64,000 bases of DNA from the NCBI RefSeq assembly GCF_051622035.1, contig NC_135358.1:7791001-7855000 (forward strand), in the 5' to 3' direction. The translations under genes and the position numbers were made by a program. Within the stretch, counting starts at the first letter, position 1; each line of letters begins with the position of its first letter. Shown here piece by piece: positions 22,401 through 34,562 of the stretch. Below the pieces are notes generated by a model. It saw only the letters and a program-made list of their open reading frames with translations, did no database searches and was not told the DNA's origin. The stretch comes from Arctopsyche grandis (Eukaryota > Arthropoda > Insecta > Trichoptera > Hydropsychidae).

Positions 22401-23321
22401 TGTATATATTATATATGGTAAACGAACGTATTCATGGTAAACGAACATTTTCGAATAATGTAAACGAACGAATTTCGGTAAACGAACATTTTCATATAAT
22501 CTTTCGATGCGGTCACCGCATCGAAAGATTATATTTTATGGTCACCGAAATTACATATTTTATGGTCATCAAACACTTTCCGTTTTTCGGATGATTTCCC
22601 AGCGAAAATAATAAAAGAACAAAAATGGTATACATATTACATAAGTACATACATGATGATAACTTATTATGTACATTTGAAAAATAAATTATAATATATG
22701 TATAACGTTTAAACTGCATTAAATATGTTAAATGTTGAACTCTTATCTAAGCATATGAATGTACAAAGTATATAATGAAGGTCATGAACCTTGATCTCTA
22801 TGTCATCTTTAAGCTGCAAACAGTATTATTTTACTGCGGTTGAATGAAAAATCAAAATAGAAAAAGCCTTGTTATTTATACCGCACAATTGTGGTATTGA
22901 TACAAGGAAATCAGATACATATCAATTGCCACTAGTGGTTTAAACATGTTAAATCAATTTCTAATCCAGTTACATAGTTTTTGGAGACTTCTAGAGATCA
23001 ACGTGTGATTTTTTTTTAAATACATATGTACATTAATGCGTGAAGTTATACATATTTGGAAATCATGTGAAATGGGAATTTCCATGAAATGTTTGTAATT
23101 TTTGTTTGTATGTATATAATAGCGCCGCTATAAATGACAATAAAAAAAAATATTTTTTATTTTGTTTACTACAAATTAGTAAAACGTTAATTAATTACCT
23201 GAGCTAAAATTGCTTGAAATATATCATCAAAACAAATTGCGAGCACAGCACCAGCAGCAGCAAGCAATGCTCCGATTGCAGGAAGCAGGGTCACTCTCCA
23301 ACGAATTTTTTTGGGTTGCAT
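19481..23321 (-). CDS. CD36-family scavenger receptor class B, gene A (eight exons, 542 aa)
   Basis: Coding exons: 23321-23199, 21526-21221, 21132-20920, 20848-20717, 20623-20452, 20382-20180, 20079-20006, 19886-19481; every junction is GT-AG and the phases (0,0,0,0,1,0,2) close to one frame. An N-terminal membrane segment lies in exon 1 (LLPAIGALLAAAGAVLAICF) and a second near residues 447-464. The ectodomain between them holds VKPHFVEMGPYRFRE, TARELLFDGYDDPLL, the CFC-AGEC cysteine cluster and PAFISFPHFYLADP, all CD36 signatures, plus several N-glycosylation sequons. Such receptors bind lipoproteins, lipids, carotenoids or apoptotic cells at the surface. Odd feature: a cytoplasmic tail of about 78 residues, basic first and then acidic (QDEDEKDEE), far longer than the roughly 20 residues of gene B. 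The start is the only ATG after a likely 5' UTR acceptor at 23333-23332. Confidence 0.9.
21561..22090 (-). repeat. Repeat family A, copy 3 (in CD36 gene A intron 1)
   Basis: Inverted copy: begins ACTAGTGTTGTGCCCGATG and contains, reversed, AACAGTATATATAGAAGTTT and TACGGCGAGCGTTATCTCA. It overlaps a palindromic segment CCCATTGAAATTTCAACGGG near 22093, perhaps the 5' boundary hairpin. Confidence 0.65.
22415..22534. repeat. GGTAAACGAAC motif array ending in a perfect 41-nt palindrome
   Basis: The motif GTAAACGAAC recurs four times between 22418 and 22488. At 22494-22534 two 20-bp arms (left arm ending CTTTCGATGCGGT, right arm starting ACCGCATCGAAAG) are exact reverse complements around a single C. 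It lies in intron 1 of CD36 gene A. It may be the core of a small foldback element. Confidence 0.75.
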
Positions 23322-23419
23322 TTTTAATGATCTATAAAAGAAAATATTTTTCATACAATAACGTTCATTACAGCACAAAATTCCTGTGAAGACACGAACC
23401 AACAAAAAAAAAAATCACG

Positions 23420-24095
23420 TTTTTTACTTACCGAAACAGAGACTAATCGATCTTTACTAAGTTTGACGCACTGAACTCGAATATGACAATATTTTTTGTT
23501 GGCTTGCTCTCGTTTAAGAGATTTGTTCGTTTAAAAAAATATACAATTTTTACAGACTGGCTTTTGCAATCTTTAATTCAAAATCTTGTACCAAAAATGA
23601 GTAGTGGAATCAATAGTCAGATCTGTTGATTGTAATTTTGTGTTGATTTAAAATACGTATAATTAATTATCTCGTGAACTTAGAAAGTCAAAAATATATT
23701 TATTTTACACGTTTTATTTTTATGATATTATTATTATATTTTCATAATTTTTGACATAAAAAAGCAATCCTTGTTAAACTTAGTTACGCCAAAAAGTATA
23801 TTTATGACTATTAAAATTCGCTAGATAATTAATTATAAGTATTTTAAAAGAAAAAAAATCGCAATCAATAGATAAAACACCCGACTATCGATTTCAAAAT
23901 TCACTTTTGGCACAGCAATACTAGATTATGAGTTTTAACTATATTTTTAAAGATTTTCGGCTTTTGGCTTTTGCAGTCTAAAGACTGCAAAAGCTATATA
24001 AATTGTGCATTATTTTAGCGCTTATATCTCATAAACGAGAAGAAAACAACAAAAATCATTGTTATATTCGAATTCAGTGGGTAAACCTTAGTAAA
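23420..24095. repeat. Repeat family B inverted pair; may supply gene A 5' UTR
   Basis: Two arms of about 280 bp face each other: 23430-23710 and, inverted, about 23800-24095 (shared AATTCGAATATGACA-type, CTCATAAACG and TTTTGCAGTCTTTA-type segments). Copies lie at 40075-40401, 51000-51100 and 61402-62343. On the minus strand the arm carries a consensus donor CGGTAAGT at 23432-23426 and an acceptor TTTTATAG lies at 23339-23332, just before the first coding exon. A 5' UTR exon of CD36 gene A could therefore come from this repeat (inference). Confidence 0.65.
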
Positions 24096-24114
24096 CATTA
24101 ATTATTTATTTATT

Positions 24115-25870
24115 TATTTAATATACTTGGGGGAGGCGGCAAAGCCGATAGGCCCAAGGGGTTTGAATAATCATATTTTACAAATTATACATATATGCAA
24201 TAAAAAAATGAGAAAAATTAAAATACATTAAAAAAAAAACAATATTAAAATAAAATAAAATAAGAGAAGAAAAAAAATATAAAATATATAAACAAAAAAG
24301 ATAAAAATACAGAAATATGATTATGGGAAAGAAGAATCACAAAAATCCTTTGGTTTTAAAAAAAGTATCAAGTTTATTCTTAAAAATATTAATATTAATA
24401 GAGGTTACTAAATCGTTGGGAAGACTATTCCAAACTGAAACCACTCACTCTGTTAGAAAAGAATGTATCTCTGATCAATTTATTAGATTTATCTCTTTGG
24501 AGTCTAAGCGAGTGACCTCTGAGGTGAGTGTTTATGTTGAATGAAATAACATTAGACATATGACAATTATAGTGATTATTAAGAATTTTATAGACTTCGA
24601 TTAAGTCACCTCTAGTTCTTCTCGTCTCCAATGTGGTGAGATTCATTATTTTCAATCTTTCATTATAAGAAAGTGATTTGAGTTCAGAAGGAATCTTTGA
24701 AATTCTCCTTTGAACCCTTTCAATACATGTAATATCCTTTTTAAAATGAGGATTCCATATGCAAAAAGCGTATTCAAGTCTAGGTCTGATGAAAGTTTTA
24801 TATATTTTTGTTAAAATAGTTAAATTTAGAAAATTGAATACCCGCTTTATAACATACAAAAATGAGTAAGTTTTGTTGACAATATGATTTATATGAGCGG
24901 ACCATTTTAGGTCGCAAGTGGTGATGATACCTAGGTCTAATTGGTATTGGACGCAATTGAGGAAAAGGCTGTTTATTTTGTAGGAAAGATTTGGGTTATT
25001 TTTTCCTAGGTGGAGAACAGAGCATTTCTTAACATTTAAAGTTAGAAGCCAAGTTTTTGACCACGTGACTATTGTGTCCAAATCGCTTTGAAGGGAATTG
25101 CTGCCATCTGAGTTGGCAGGACAATAAAGTTTAATGTCGTCAGCGAAAATAGAATATTTACAAGTGAGGTAATTTGCTATATCATTAATAAAAATTAAAA
25201 AAAGAATTGGCCCTAAAACAGAGCCTTGGGGAACACCACTAAGGACGGGATGAGATTCTGAAGAGCAGGATCCAATCCTCACCGAGAAGTATCTAGACTT
25301 CAAAAACTCTGATCCAGTCAAGTAGCCTTCTTCTTACACCTATATGCTCGATTTTTAGTAAAAGCCGATCGATAGGAACTCTATCAAAGGCTTTTTCGAA
25401 GTCAAGATAGACGACATCTACGGGTATATTATTATTAAGAAGGAGAGACCAATCATTGTGCACGGATAAAAGGTTACTCAGTACTGATCGGCCTTTTATA
25501 AAACCATGCTGGTATTAAGATAAAAGGTTACAAGACTCAAGAAATTTAGTCAGTTGAGAGGCGATGATTTTTTCAAAACATTTTAGCAAAATGGGTGAAA
25601 GACTGATAGGACGATAATTAGTGGCTTCTAATTTGTTTCCCTTTTTGTAGATAGGAATAATGTTAGAAGTTTTCCATTCGTTGGGTATAAAGGAAGATAT
25701 AAAGGAATGATTGAAGAGTTTAAAGAGGGGACGAGATATGGATAGAGCAGTTTTTTTTAAAAAAAGTGAAGGTAAGTTATCATTACCAGGGGCGGAGTTG
25801 TCTCCCAGGTTGTGGACTATTTTATTTAATACGTGGACTATTTTAGATATTCAAATACTGAAATATTTAA
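24115..25870 (-). pseudogene. Degenerate CR1/L2-like LINE, 3' half
   Basis: An open stretch 25321-24425 encodes reverse transcriptase motifs SGVPQGSVLGPILFLIFIND and FADDIKLY and the C-terminal LTTLETRRTRGDLIEVYKIL region. Upstream to about 25870 the finger/palm part (NYRPISL, AFDRVPIDRL) is readable only in other frames and with stops. Near 24440 an extra AGTG (GAGTGAGTGG) shifts the frame just before the expected VWNSLPNDLVTS ending. The 3' end is the GC-rich segment near 24130-24165 plus a TAAA-type tail. Clade is judged from motif style only. Non-functional. Confidence 0.8.
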
Positions 25871-27825
25871 CGAAAACCTTCCCAACTTACATCTATCTTT
25901 TAAAAAAGTCGATGAATTTCCTCGCATATATATGTATATAATATTATATTACTTACACACTTTTTAGAGTTCAATACCTACAATAAAATTCTTATTTAGA
26001 TATAATATAAAGAAGACATCATTTTCTGATCAATTTTCTTCACTGCATAATTTAAAATTTAGATCATGCAACATATATTTGGATTTAAGTAAAATTTATT
26101 TTTTTAGAAACTATCAAACTGCCCTACACGCAAAGCTACTCATGTATACAATGTAAGGTTTCATTTGTACTACGTAATTCGATTTTCGTCGCCCCAAAAA
26201 TCAACGTAAATGGATTTGACTAAGAGGTCGTGACTTGCCCATGACATACGCCATCACAATTGATACCATTGGTCTCCTCTATATCATGCTAAACTGCCAA
26301 TTATTGCTCGTATACGTTATTCTTGACAAGCCTACGCATTGTGGCCCAGATTAATCGTCCACTATGTAATAACGTTATATGTAGTGGTTCTGAAAACTTT
26401 TAAACTGTTACAAACTCTATGAAGTAAAGAAATGCGTGAAAAAAGACTATTGAATATATTATATAATAAAACCATTAATAAATGTGTAGTATTATGTGGT
26501 ATTAAACATATTGCTTTGTAATACGTAACAAATGGAAATTGTACTATAAAAAAATAAGATTTTGCGTACGCCATATCAGTTTATACCGAATTATTTTGTG
26601 TTTTGTTGATTTATGTACATATTTTGAAAAAACTAGATGCGCAGTTGTGTATATAATTTAGGTGCCTCATTTAAATTTATATTATACAAAGATATTAAAT
26701 TCCTTATGACTTTGTAAATCAATTCATATATTCATAACATTTTGAATTATGCAAAATAAAATAAATACATCAATTTGTTTTCTTCATTATTATTATTCAA
26801 ATATTGTTGAATATTTCGTAAACATTTTTTTCTAATTTATAAGAAAAATCTTAATTTCCGTATCACTTGCACTTTTTTGTGAATAAATTAAAGAACTTTA
26901 CATCTATGGTATTCTTGGAAAAAACCATTTTGAAGCAATAATTCTACAAATGTAGCAATAACTCTAATGTATATGTATATGAAGCTTAAGAAAATATTTG
27001 TAGGAAAACAAGTCTCGTGTACGATCTCTGGCTACGAAATTTTTCGTCGCTAAAAACACTAAGGCAGATCCTACGAGACAAATCTTTTAACCTCGTTTCT
27101 GAGAATCTTTTGTCGAACAAAAACTCCGTTCGTCCAAAACTTTCTGAGACTAGGCTGACAAACTAAAACTGAGCTAAAAAAATCGTAAAATTAAATTATG
27201 ATTATAATATCCGATCAATTATCAAAAAAAAATTTTAGCCCTTGAAATTATATTACAAACAGGACCCGTTGTATTCTATTGTGAACAAAATCCTTGTGTT
27301 GGCAGATAAGTTGACTATCGGTAAGAAACAGTTACAACAGACAAATTGCTAGGTATATTTTGGCGTATTTGTCTACATTTAAATCTTTCCGTCAGTGTCC
27401 AACGTACATAAGTGTATTCGAACTTACATAAAGTCGAATACAATTAAAAAACCAATTCCATCAGATTATTTTAAAATATATCCGGATAATATGTATGTAT
27501 ATCAAAATTCAATCAATCGTTTAAAATGTAGCAGTACAAATGTATAATATGAGGATTCGAAGGACTAGAATCTGAAATTCGAAAAAATAAGTTCTTTCAA
27601 AAGCTGGAAGTACAGCATATTTTCTATATCTATCAATCTTAAAAATACGGACGCTAATGAATTATTAATTATATACACTTAATGTTTATATTTCGCAACT
27701 GCTACACTTATTGGTAATTACTTTATGGATCGAGGCGAAAACTACATATTTGCCTCGATGTATTATTGTAAGACTGGTTTCTCAGCTAATTTGATATTAG
27801 ACGAAATATCCGAAATTATGTGGAT
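25871..27825. other. Intergenic, no gene seen
   Basis: AT-rich. A somewhat less AT-rich stretch at 27010-27180 has short inverted motifs (TACGAGACAAATC, TCTGAGACTAGG) but no frame or match I can name. Confidence 0.45.
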
Positions 27826-28935
27826 ATTTATTTATTTATTTAAAAGTTTAGGACCATTGTGGCATTACAGGAAGAACCTAATGCACCATAATGGCCTAGA
27901 TAATAAAACAAAAGAGGGAGAAAACAAAAAATAAATAGATAGAACAAAAAGCAAAATCAAAAAATAAGATAAAAAAATGACAAAAAAAGAAAAGATAATA
28001 AAACAACATTTAAACACAACCATAAAAAAACAGTAAAGTAATAAAATAGTGGATAAATGAAAATTTAAATGCGTAATAATATACAGAGATAATTTAATAA
28101 GTAGTAAAAATACAAAGAAGGGAATGTCTTGCACCTGCAGCCTGTTTCGATAAATAAGAACAAGCTACAAATACAAAACATCCCTGCGAGGCCCAAATGG
28201 AAGAGAGAAGATTATAATTCCATTCATACATCACATTCAAATTATGAAAATAATGATGAGCGCAGATTACCAGACAAATATGTTAAAATAATATCCGATA
28301 ATCTACGCTCAACTATGTAGGTGGAAAATATCGCATTCAGGAATAGCAGCAACGATTTCATTGAGAAGTCGAATAGCTCTTGGAATAGGAGCCATTCAAA
28401 AAAGAACTGCGCGAGCAGGAGGTACAGCCATCAAATGATGATGTCTACCACGCACATAGTTATTAGGGACATAAAGTCCCAACTGTTCCAGCAACAACGG
28501 GCATGACGTATTACCACGTAGTAGCTGGAGTATGAAACGAATTAATGAGAAGTTTCTCCGAAGTTCAAGGGAATTATTCCCAAGCATGCCCAAAAGGAAA
28601 GGAGTAGGGTAGATATATGGGCAATACCCAAACTCTTTCTTATAGAGAAAACGAAGAAATGCTTTTTGCACTTTTTCGATCATGAGAGAGTAATTTGATT
28701 CATGCGGATTCCACACAATCGCATTATACTCTAGCTTACTTCTAAGAAGTGAGTTGAAAAGCAAGCGAGAAGACAAGGGGTTGGAGAATAACTGAGCATA
28801 TCTTAAAACGAATCCAAGTCGACGAAAGGAAACGTCAGCGACTGTTTTAATGTGGTTGTGAATCGAGGATCAAAAGTGATACCCAAGTCGACCATATATT
28901 ACACACGCTTCAACAACACGGATCCAATGGAATAT
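27826..28935 (-). pseudogene. Non-LTR retrotransposon 3' fragment (family C copy 1)
   Basis: The frame 28776-28396 encodes a reverse transcriptase C-terminal region (LLRSKLEYNAIVWNPHESNY, KAFLRFLYKKEFGYCP). The sequence just before it (LGITFDPRF, VADVSFRRLGF) and after it (MAPIPRAIRLLNEI) is only readable in other frames, so at least two frameshifts exist. The 3' end reads, on the minus strand, CATTAGGTTCTTCCTGTAAT and a TAAA tail. A 5'-truncated copy lies at 45087-45478. Clade not assigned. Confidence 0.75.
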
Positions 28936-29875
28936 CCGTGATATAATATATCCATCAAGCTTGACACTGTTAAAAATTCACCACTGAATAAATTGTGCAA
29001 AAAAGACACGAGCTCACCTGACATTATGTAACGTAATACGCCATGTTGCTTTTTAATTTTATCTAAGATTTTTAAAATATATTTTCAATATCACAAAGGT
29101 CATTAATATTCCACGGTTGTAATCTACGAAAACTATAATCTACAGTTCCAATACACGAGAGTATCTGAATAGCACTGAATAAATTAATACGTTTTTTACT
29201 TAAAATGCGACTCTTATGAAAAACATTTGAAATTAAATCACCGTTGTTGCACAACACCTTAAATGCGTGTGAATCCGGTTATTTTATATACAAAAATGTA
29301 CAATTGAATTCATTAACATAAAATATTTAACCTTGAAAACCAAATTCAAATACGTATAATACATAATTGATTAAATGAATATGGTAATTTATGAATCGAA
29401 TATATTTAATGCATATCTGCATATAATTCAACAGATTCTAGCATGGGAATAGCCCTTATTTATATGAAATAGCTCACTCAAGTAACATATGTACATATGA
29501 AAAAGGCGGTGGTGTGCGGTACATGTTATCCAATTTTGAAATTGTCAAGGATTTATTTTAAGCATGTACAATATATACATAATTTATTAATTATGTAAGA
29601 ATCAAACACCGCTGCTTATAAATGCACATGCGTACGCCATAAAAATTCCGAGACATTTTGTTCGCGCATGCACTTTACCATTTTCACCAATTCTCGACCA
29701 ACTTTGGCGAACGTAAATGTCCATGCGGTTACAATCTTGAATATCAATTGTAAATTTGTTTTGATACAATTGGTGGTAATATTTTAGAAGCCATATATTT
29801 AGTTGTTGTGAAAGAAGACAAGTCATTGGTGAATTTTCTGTCTGTGTTCTTCCCATATTGACCCATAGTTTACAT
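28936..29875. other. Intergenic, no gene seen
   Basis: A 61-residue minus-strand frame at 29257-29072 may be an extension of the adjacent LINE or noise. Nothing else is recognisable. Confidence 0.4.
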
Positions 29876-30184
29876 GGCTCTACGTGACGAGCCAGAATGT
29901 TAAATAACAGAAAACACAAATATCGGAAGGCAAAGATCGACAATCGAAAGATCTTAAGTCGAAAGATCAAAAAAAAGGGTGCATGGTAAACGGTACACAC
30001 TCACTTAATTTGCGCGAGCAGGATACAATAGGAACAAGAGGAACAGGCTTTTCCTCCCGTATGAATGTGCGCGCGCAGAATACGGGAGGAAAAGCCTTCG
30101 ACTTAAGATCTTTCGATTTTCGATCTTTGCCTTCCGATATTTGCGATTTCTGTAATTTAACATTCTGGCTCGTCACGGAGACCG
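29876..30184. mobile_element. 309-bp foldback MITE, family F copy 2, 9-bp TSD
   Basis: Flanked by a perfect 9-bp direct repeat AGTTTACAT (29867-29875 and 30185-30193). The arms are inverted (CGTGACGAGCCAGAATGTTA at both ends) and share AAATATCGGAAGGCAAAGAT and the GATCTTTCGA core with copy 1. The centre differs from copy 1: it holds GCGCGAGCAGGATACAATAG and TTTTCCTCCCGTAT, also found at 55911-55954. Confidence 0.85.
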
Positions 30185-30200
30185 AGTTTACATATATAAA

Positions 30201-30560
30201 CAGCAGCGTGGTCTAGTGGTGAGTATTGAATTCTTTCATGCTTGATGTCACGGGTTCGACTCCAACTAAGAGTCTCGTTGTTGGCCAGACCTTGGTTTGT
30301 CGAGGTCGATCGTTTCTTATCAAAATGTAGCAATTTTTCTGATTTTTATTGAAACGGTTCCTATAAAATTGGCTTTTCTTCCCAATTTTCCGTTGCAAAC
30401 CTTGAGTTATTGTTATATCTCAGTTTTCGCCAGATTTCTCACCATAAATGTCTCTGTGGTTGTTTATCGAAAGTAAAAATTCGTATTGTTACATGAAAAA
30501 TGTTATTAATCGTATTTATACGATGTTTGTAATACCGGACCATATATTTCAGGTATAGTT
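30201..30560 (+). mobile_element. tRNA-derived SINE, subfamily 2, copy 1
   Basis: A box TGGTCTAGTGG and B box GGTTCGACTCC mark the RNA polymerase III promoter. The body shares the CGATCGTTTCTTATCAAA / CTGATTTTTATTGAAACGG core with subfamily 1 but has its own 3' part (TGTCTCTGTGGTTG, TTATACGATGTTTG). It starts 8 bp after the duplication of the foldback element. Confidence 0.8.
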
Positions 30561-31290
30561 TCGATTTACCTGTGTATTTACGTAATAATTATTTATATAG
30601 ATGTCTCGTTAATTATGAGTTTTCAATGTCTTGTAATAAATTAGCCATAGTGACGACCTGGAGCTAATGTGTAATGTCACTATGGCGAAATTGTAAAAAA
30701 ATAAATAAAAATAGCCACACGCATTTTTATTTTACTTCATTTCTGAAATTATTTTTATGTGCACCCATTAATTCAAAAACGTGGGAATACTCAAATTTCT
30801 CCATGTTAGATATTATTCCAGTCGTTGAGTTATCTAACTTTCCGATAGCTCATCATTAGCGTGAGGATTAAAAAAGACTTTTAACGAACTACCATTCATA
30901 ATCTGTTTCATATAACGTATAATATTTCTAGAAAAATATACATATGTATGTTACATTATATGTACATATATGATCAAACACATACAGGGTCTCCGAGAGG
31001 GGGGGGGGGAAGGTGGGGTTAAAGTTTCAGGACCCGGACTACTTGAGGGACCCCGTGTTGGGACGTTCGACCGATCGATATTGATATTTTATATTATTCT
31101 ACATCAAAATACATATATTTCTTGAATGCTAAATGTTTATTATTTTTCGATCCGCGCATTCTTTGTGCCCATGTGAAATTGTACCTGTTATATCATACTT
31201 CAGTTCTTATTCGATTATTTCAAAATATAACATTTAACATATAGGTATTTTTCTAGTAGTTCTGGTCTATTTTTCTAGTAAAATATAACC

Positions 31291-31570
31291 AGCAGCGTGG
31301 TTATGAGGTCGAGTCAAACTGGTTGCTGCTGGCAAGACCTTGGTTTGTGACCAGGTCAGTCGTTTGCTATCAGAGTTTTCCAATTTCCGATTTTCATTGA
31401 AACGATTCCTGCAAAAATTGGCTTTCCCTCCCCATTTATCTCGCGAAATCTTGAGTTATTACGTTATATCTCAAGATTCGCCGGGTTTCTCTCCATAGAT
31501 GTCTCTGTGGATGATTGCTGTATAAAAATTCGTATTGTTATATAAATGTTTGTTGATCGTATAGTATACG
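31291..31570 (+). mobile_element. tRNA-derived SINE, subfamily 2, copy 2
   Basis: Head AGCAGCGTGGTTATGAGGTC lacks most of the B-box region by deletion. The core (GTCGTTTGCTATCAGAG, TTTTCATTGAAACGATTCCT) and 3' part (TGTCTCTGTGGATGATTG) match the copy at 30201. Confidence 0.75.
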
Positions 31571-31853
31571 ATGTTTGCAATGCACTTTGCTATGTTTGAC
31601 CTTAGATCTCATTTATAATTTCGAATTATGTAATAATAATATAATTTGGTGTATTTCTTGGTCTGTATAGTACACTCTTCGCATTGAAGCGATCTGTAAT
31701 GACGACTGTAGATAGATTGATTGATTGAACAAAAAATAAAAAAAAACATCCTTAAGATTTTTTTTGTTTGTTATAGGGCTCGGAATTATTTTTCCAGGGC
31801 CCAGGATTCCTCTCGATGGCCCTATACACATGTACAAGTACATATATCTAATA

Positions 31854-32408
31854 CAGTGGTTCTTAACCTGGGTTCGGTGAGTCAGTCTCAGGGGTTCGGC
31901 GGAAATTCAGCAGAGCCAGGTTCAACAGCAACTCTTCAGAACAACAACGCTCTCAACGTTTTGGTGTCAACAAATGGTAACGTACCCTGTTATTGCTAAG
32001 AAAGCTCTGGAGATTTTCATACCGTTTGTTACAACATATCTTTGCGAGCAATCCTTTTCGAGGATGCTGGACATAAAAACGAAGAAAAGGAACAGACTTT
32101 GTTGCGAAAATGACAATGAGAGTGGCATTGCCAAGGTTTCTAAACTGGTCTCTTTAAAGGCAACAGCAGAAGTCACACTGATTTGCAGTAAATATTCATT
32201 ATTATGTTTTTAATTTTGTGTGAAAATCATGTTTTAATGATTTTGTTCTTTGAACACAGTGATGTTGATGTACGGTTCATTTTTTGCACCAGTAAAATAT
32301 ATACCTATGTTTTGAATTTGAAAAAAATCATATTTTATTTAAGGTTTCGGTGAGTGCGCATATGAAACTGGTGGGGTTCAGTATCTCCAACATGGTTAAG
32401 AACCACTG
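31854..32408 (+). mobile_element. 555-bp hAT element with ZBED5-like transposase remnant
   Basis: A perfect 8-bp duplication ATCTAATA flanks it (31846-31853, 32409-32416). TIRs: CAGTGGTTCTTAACCTGGGT on the left and, inverted, CAGTGGTTCTTAACCATG on the right. The frame at 31974-32213 encodes the hAT C-terminal dimerisation region (VIAKKALEIFIPFVTTYLCE, QSFSRMLDIKTKKRNRLC), as in ZBED5/SCAND3-like transposases. The BED finger and catalytic region are missing, so it is an internal-deletion derivative moved in trans. Confidence 0.88.
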
Positions 32409-32416
32409 ATCTAATA

Positions 32417-34358
32417 TATATCGCGTCCTCAGAACACTATCGTTATACATAAGTAATTGATTTACATACTGTATGAAAGCTAGCCTTATTTTCAATATAC
32501 GAATCAATTCCTTTCCACAATCATCCGTTGAAGTGTCAACGGGCAAAATGTTTATGTTAAAGTCAGTCCTCTTGGTTTATTACAATATTTAAAACACTGT
32601 CCTGATTAATTGGGCGTTATCACCATTATGGTCAAAGGAAACACAATGTGTTTTGAAAGAGAACTGTTTTTTTTATTATTAAATAAAAGAGATAAAAGTA
32701 AATGTGAAATCTATTATATGTATGTACTTGTCAATACAAGACACCAAGATAACCCTATTTTCAAATTAAATGACAGTTTATTGAATACATAACGACTCGT
32801 TATACGCCGTTGGCGTTGGTTAAATATTGAAATAGAGACGAAAATCGCCATGGAATAAAGCAAAAGGTTAATGACATTTTTTATGCTCACCTTCGTGGGC
32901 CAAATGGGTACAACTATTTCACATTAAGAACGTGTCCGTTGCAAAGTATTAATTATCTAGGCATCCGTAAGAACCCTCACGTTGGAAAACACTCTGATAC
33001 TAACTCTGAATTACGGCGCTGAAAATATACAAGTCTGAAAAAACGTCATGTAACTGAAATTGAGAAAGAGTATGAACAATGTGACAAACACAGACATTCG
33101 ATCTGTAAGGGTTTGTGGGCTTGGGACTTAGCATTTTAACGAATGTAGCAATTATTGACAGCGATCGTTATGCAAGGATCGCATTCAGGGTAGATAAACC
33201 AAGTCCGTGACGCAATTCCCCTGTCGTGTGACCCACTCATTATTTTCAATAATACACCAAGGGAATGTTAAAGAAGCATAAAATCGGTACAAGTAATCCG
33301 AAGTGAGCTTATGTGGGCAGAAATCAATTTAGACGTTTGATATACTAGTGAACTCTGTCTAGTGAATTTTAATTCAATGTGGATAATGACAGAAAAATCT
33401 GTAATGAATTATGTACCCATACATATTGTATATAATGTATTTATGTATATATGTGCATATATTTGCATAAAAAGTATAATAAATAAATATACATTTCATG
33501 CGATAAACATTTCTACAAGTTCTTAGAAATTGTTGGTATTCGGAATGAATAAATATTTATATTTGTGTTTATTTGATAAATATATAATGCTTGTGACATA
33601 TGTATGTATGTATGTAGATATATATACAATGTATGATAGTCCGATTGAAACTTTGTTTATATATTATATTATATGTACATAAGTGTAATAATGAAAGAAA
33701 GCTATCATAAAATTTTGATTTATTATGCATTGTACGTATATGAACAAATGTATCTTTTTTTACCCTCTTTATTATACAATATATGCTTCCCTATATTATT
33801 AATATTTATATAAATTGATACATCAAATCATAATTTTTTAAATATAAATTTAAATTGACTCTAATTTCTATTCTTTTTGTCACTTAACTCGTACATTTAA
33901 TTTTTTTTTTAACAAATTAATATTCATATGGTGCTATTGATTAATATTGAATGAGAGTATTCAAGATATCCAATAATCATTATTTTTTTAAAGTAATGAT
34001 ATATATTTGATTTGTATTAATAAAATTCATTGCATTTCCAATATAGAAGTACAAAATACCGCATAAATCTGCAATTATTTTAAAAGCAATATATTTTAAT
34101 TTTTATAGTCCCTTATTTTATATAAATGAACAGAATTTTCGATAAATTCGGTTTTTGTTTTTAAATTTCTAGTCCTACTTTCAACTCTTGAAAACTAAAG
34201 AATCCAAAATCATTTATTGCTTATTTATGATAAATTAATTATAAATCCGAATATCTCATTCTTATTGGTCTCGACTTATTAAATTATTCTAGAAATATAC
34301 CTACATATATGTATATGTATATTGCAATATATGTAAGTGTAATGTATTATACATACAA
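32417..34358. other. Intergenic, no gene seen
   Basis: Very AT-rich in its second half, with short GTAT/CATA runs (for example 33600-33630). Short ORFs carry no recognisable features. Confidence 0.5.
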
Positions 34359-34562
34359 CAGTGACGCACCCCAGGAAGATCCAGGGGTCCAGCTTCCTTC
34401 AAATTGAAAGAAAACAATTAAAAGTTATTCCAAAAACCATGATCAAAAGTATATTATCTATCACAGTTTATTGAATTTTATTGAATATTTAATAAAAATG
34501 TATTTTATCCATTCAATCCGTCCCCCCCCCTATTTAAAAATTAAGTACGTGGTGCGCCCCTG
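34359..34562. repeat. Possible hAT-like MITE (204 bp)
   Basis: Ends CAGTGACGCACCCC and, inverted, CAGGGGCGCACCAC. I cannot see a matching target duplication, so the assignment rests on the ends only. Confidence 0.35.
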
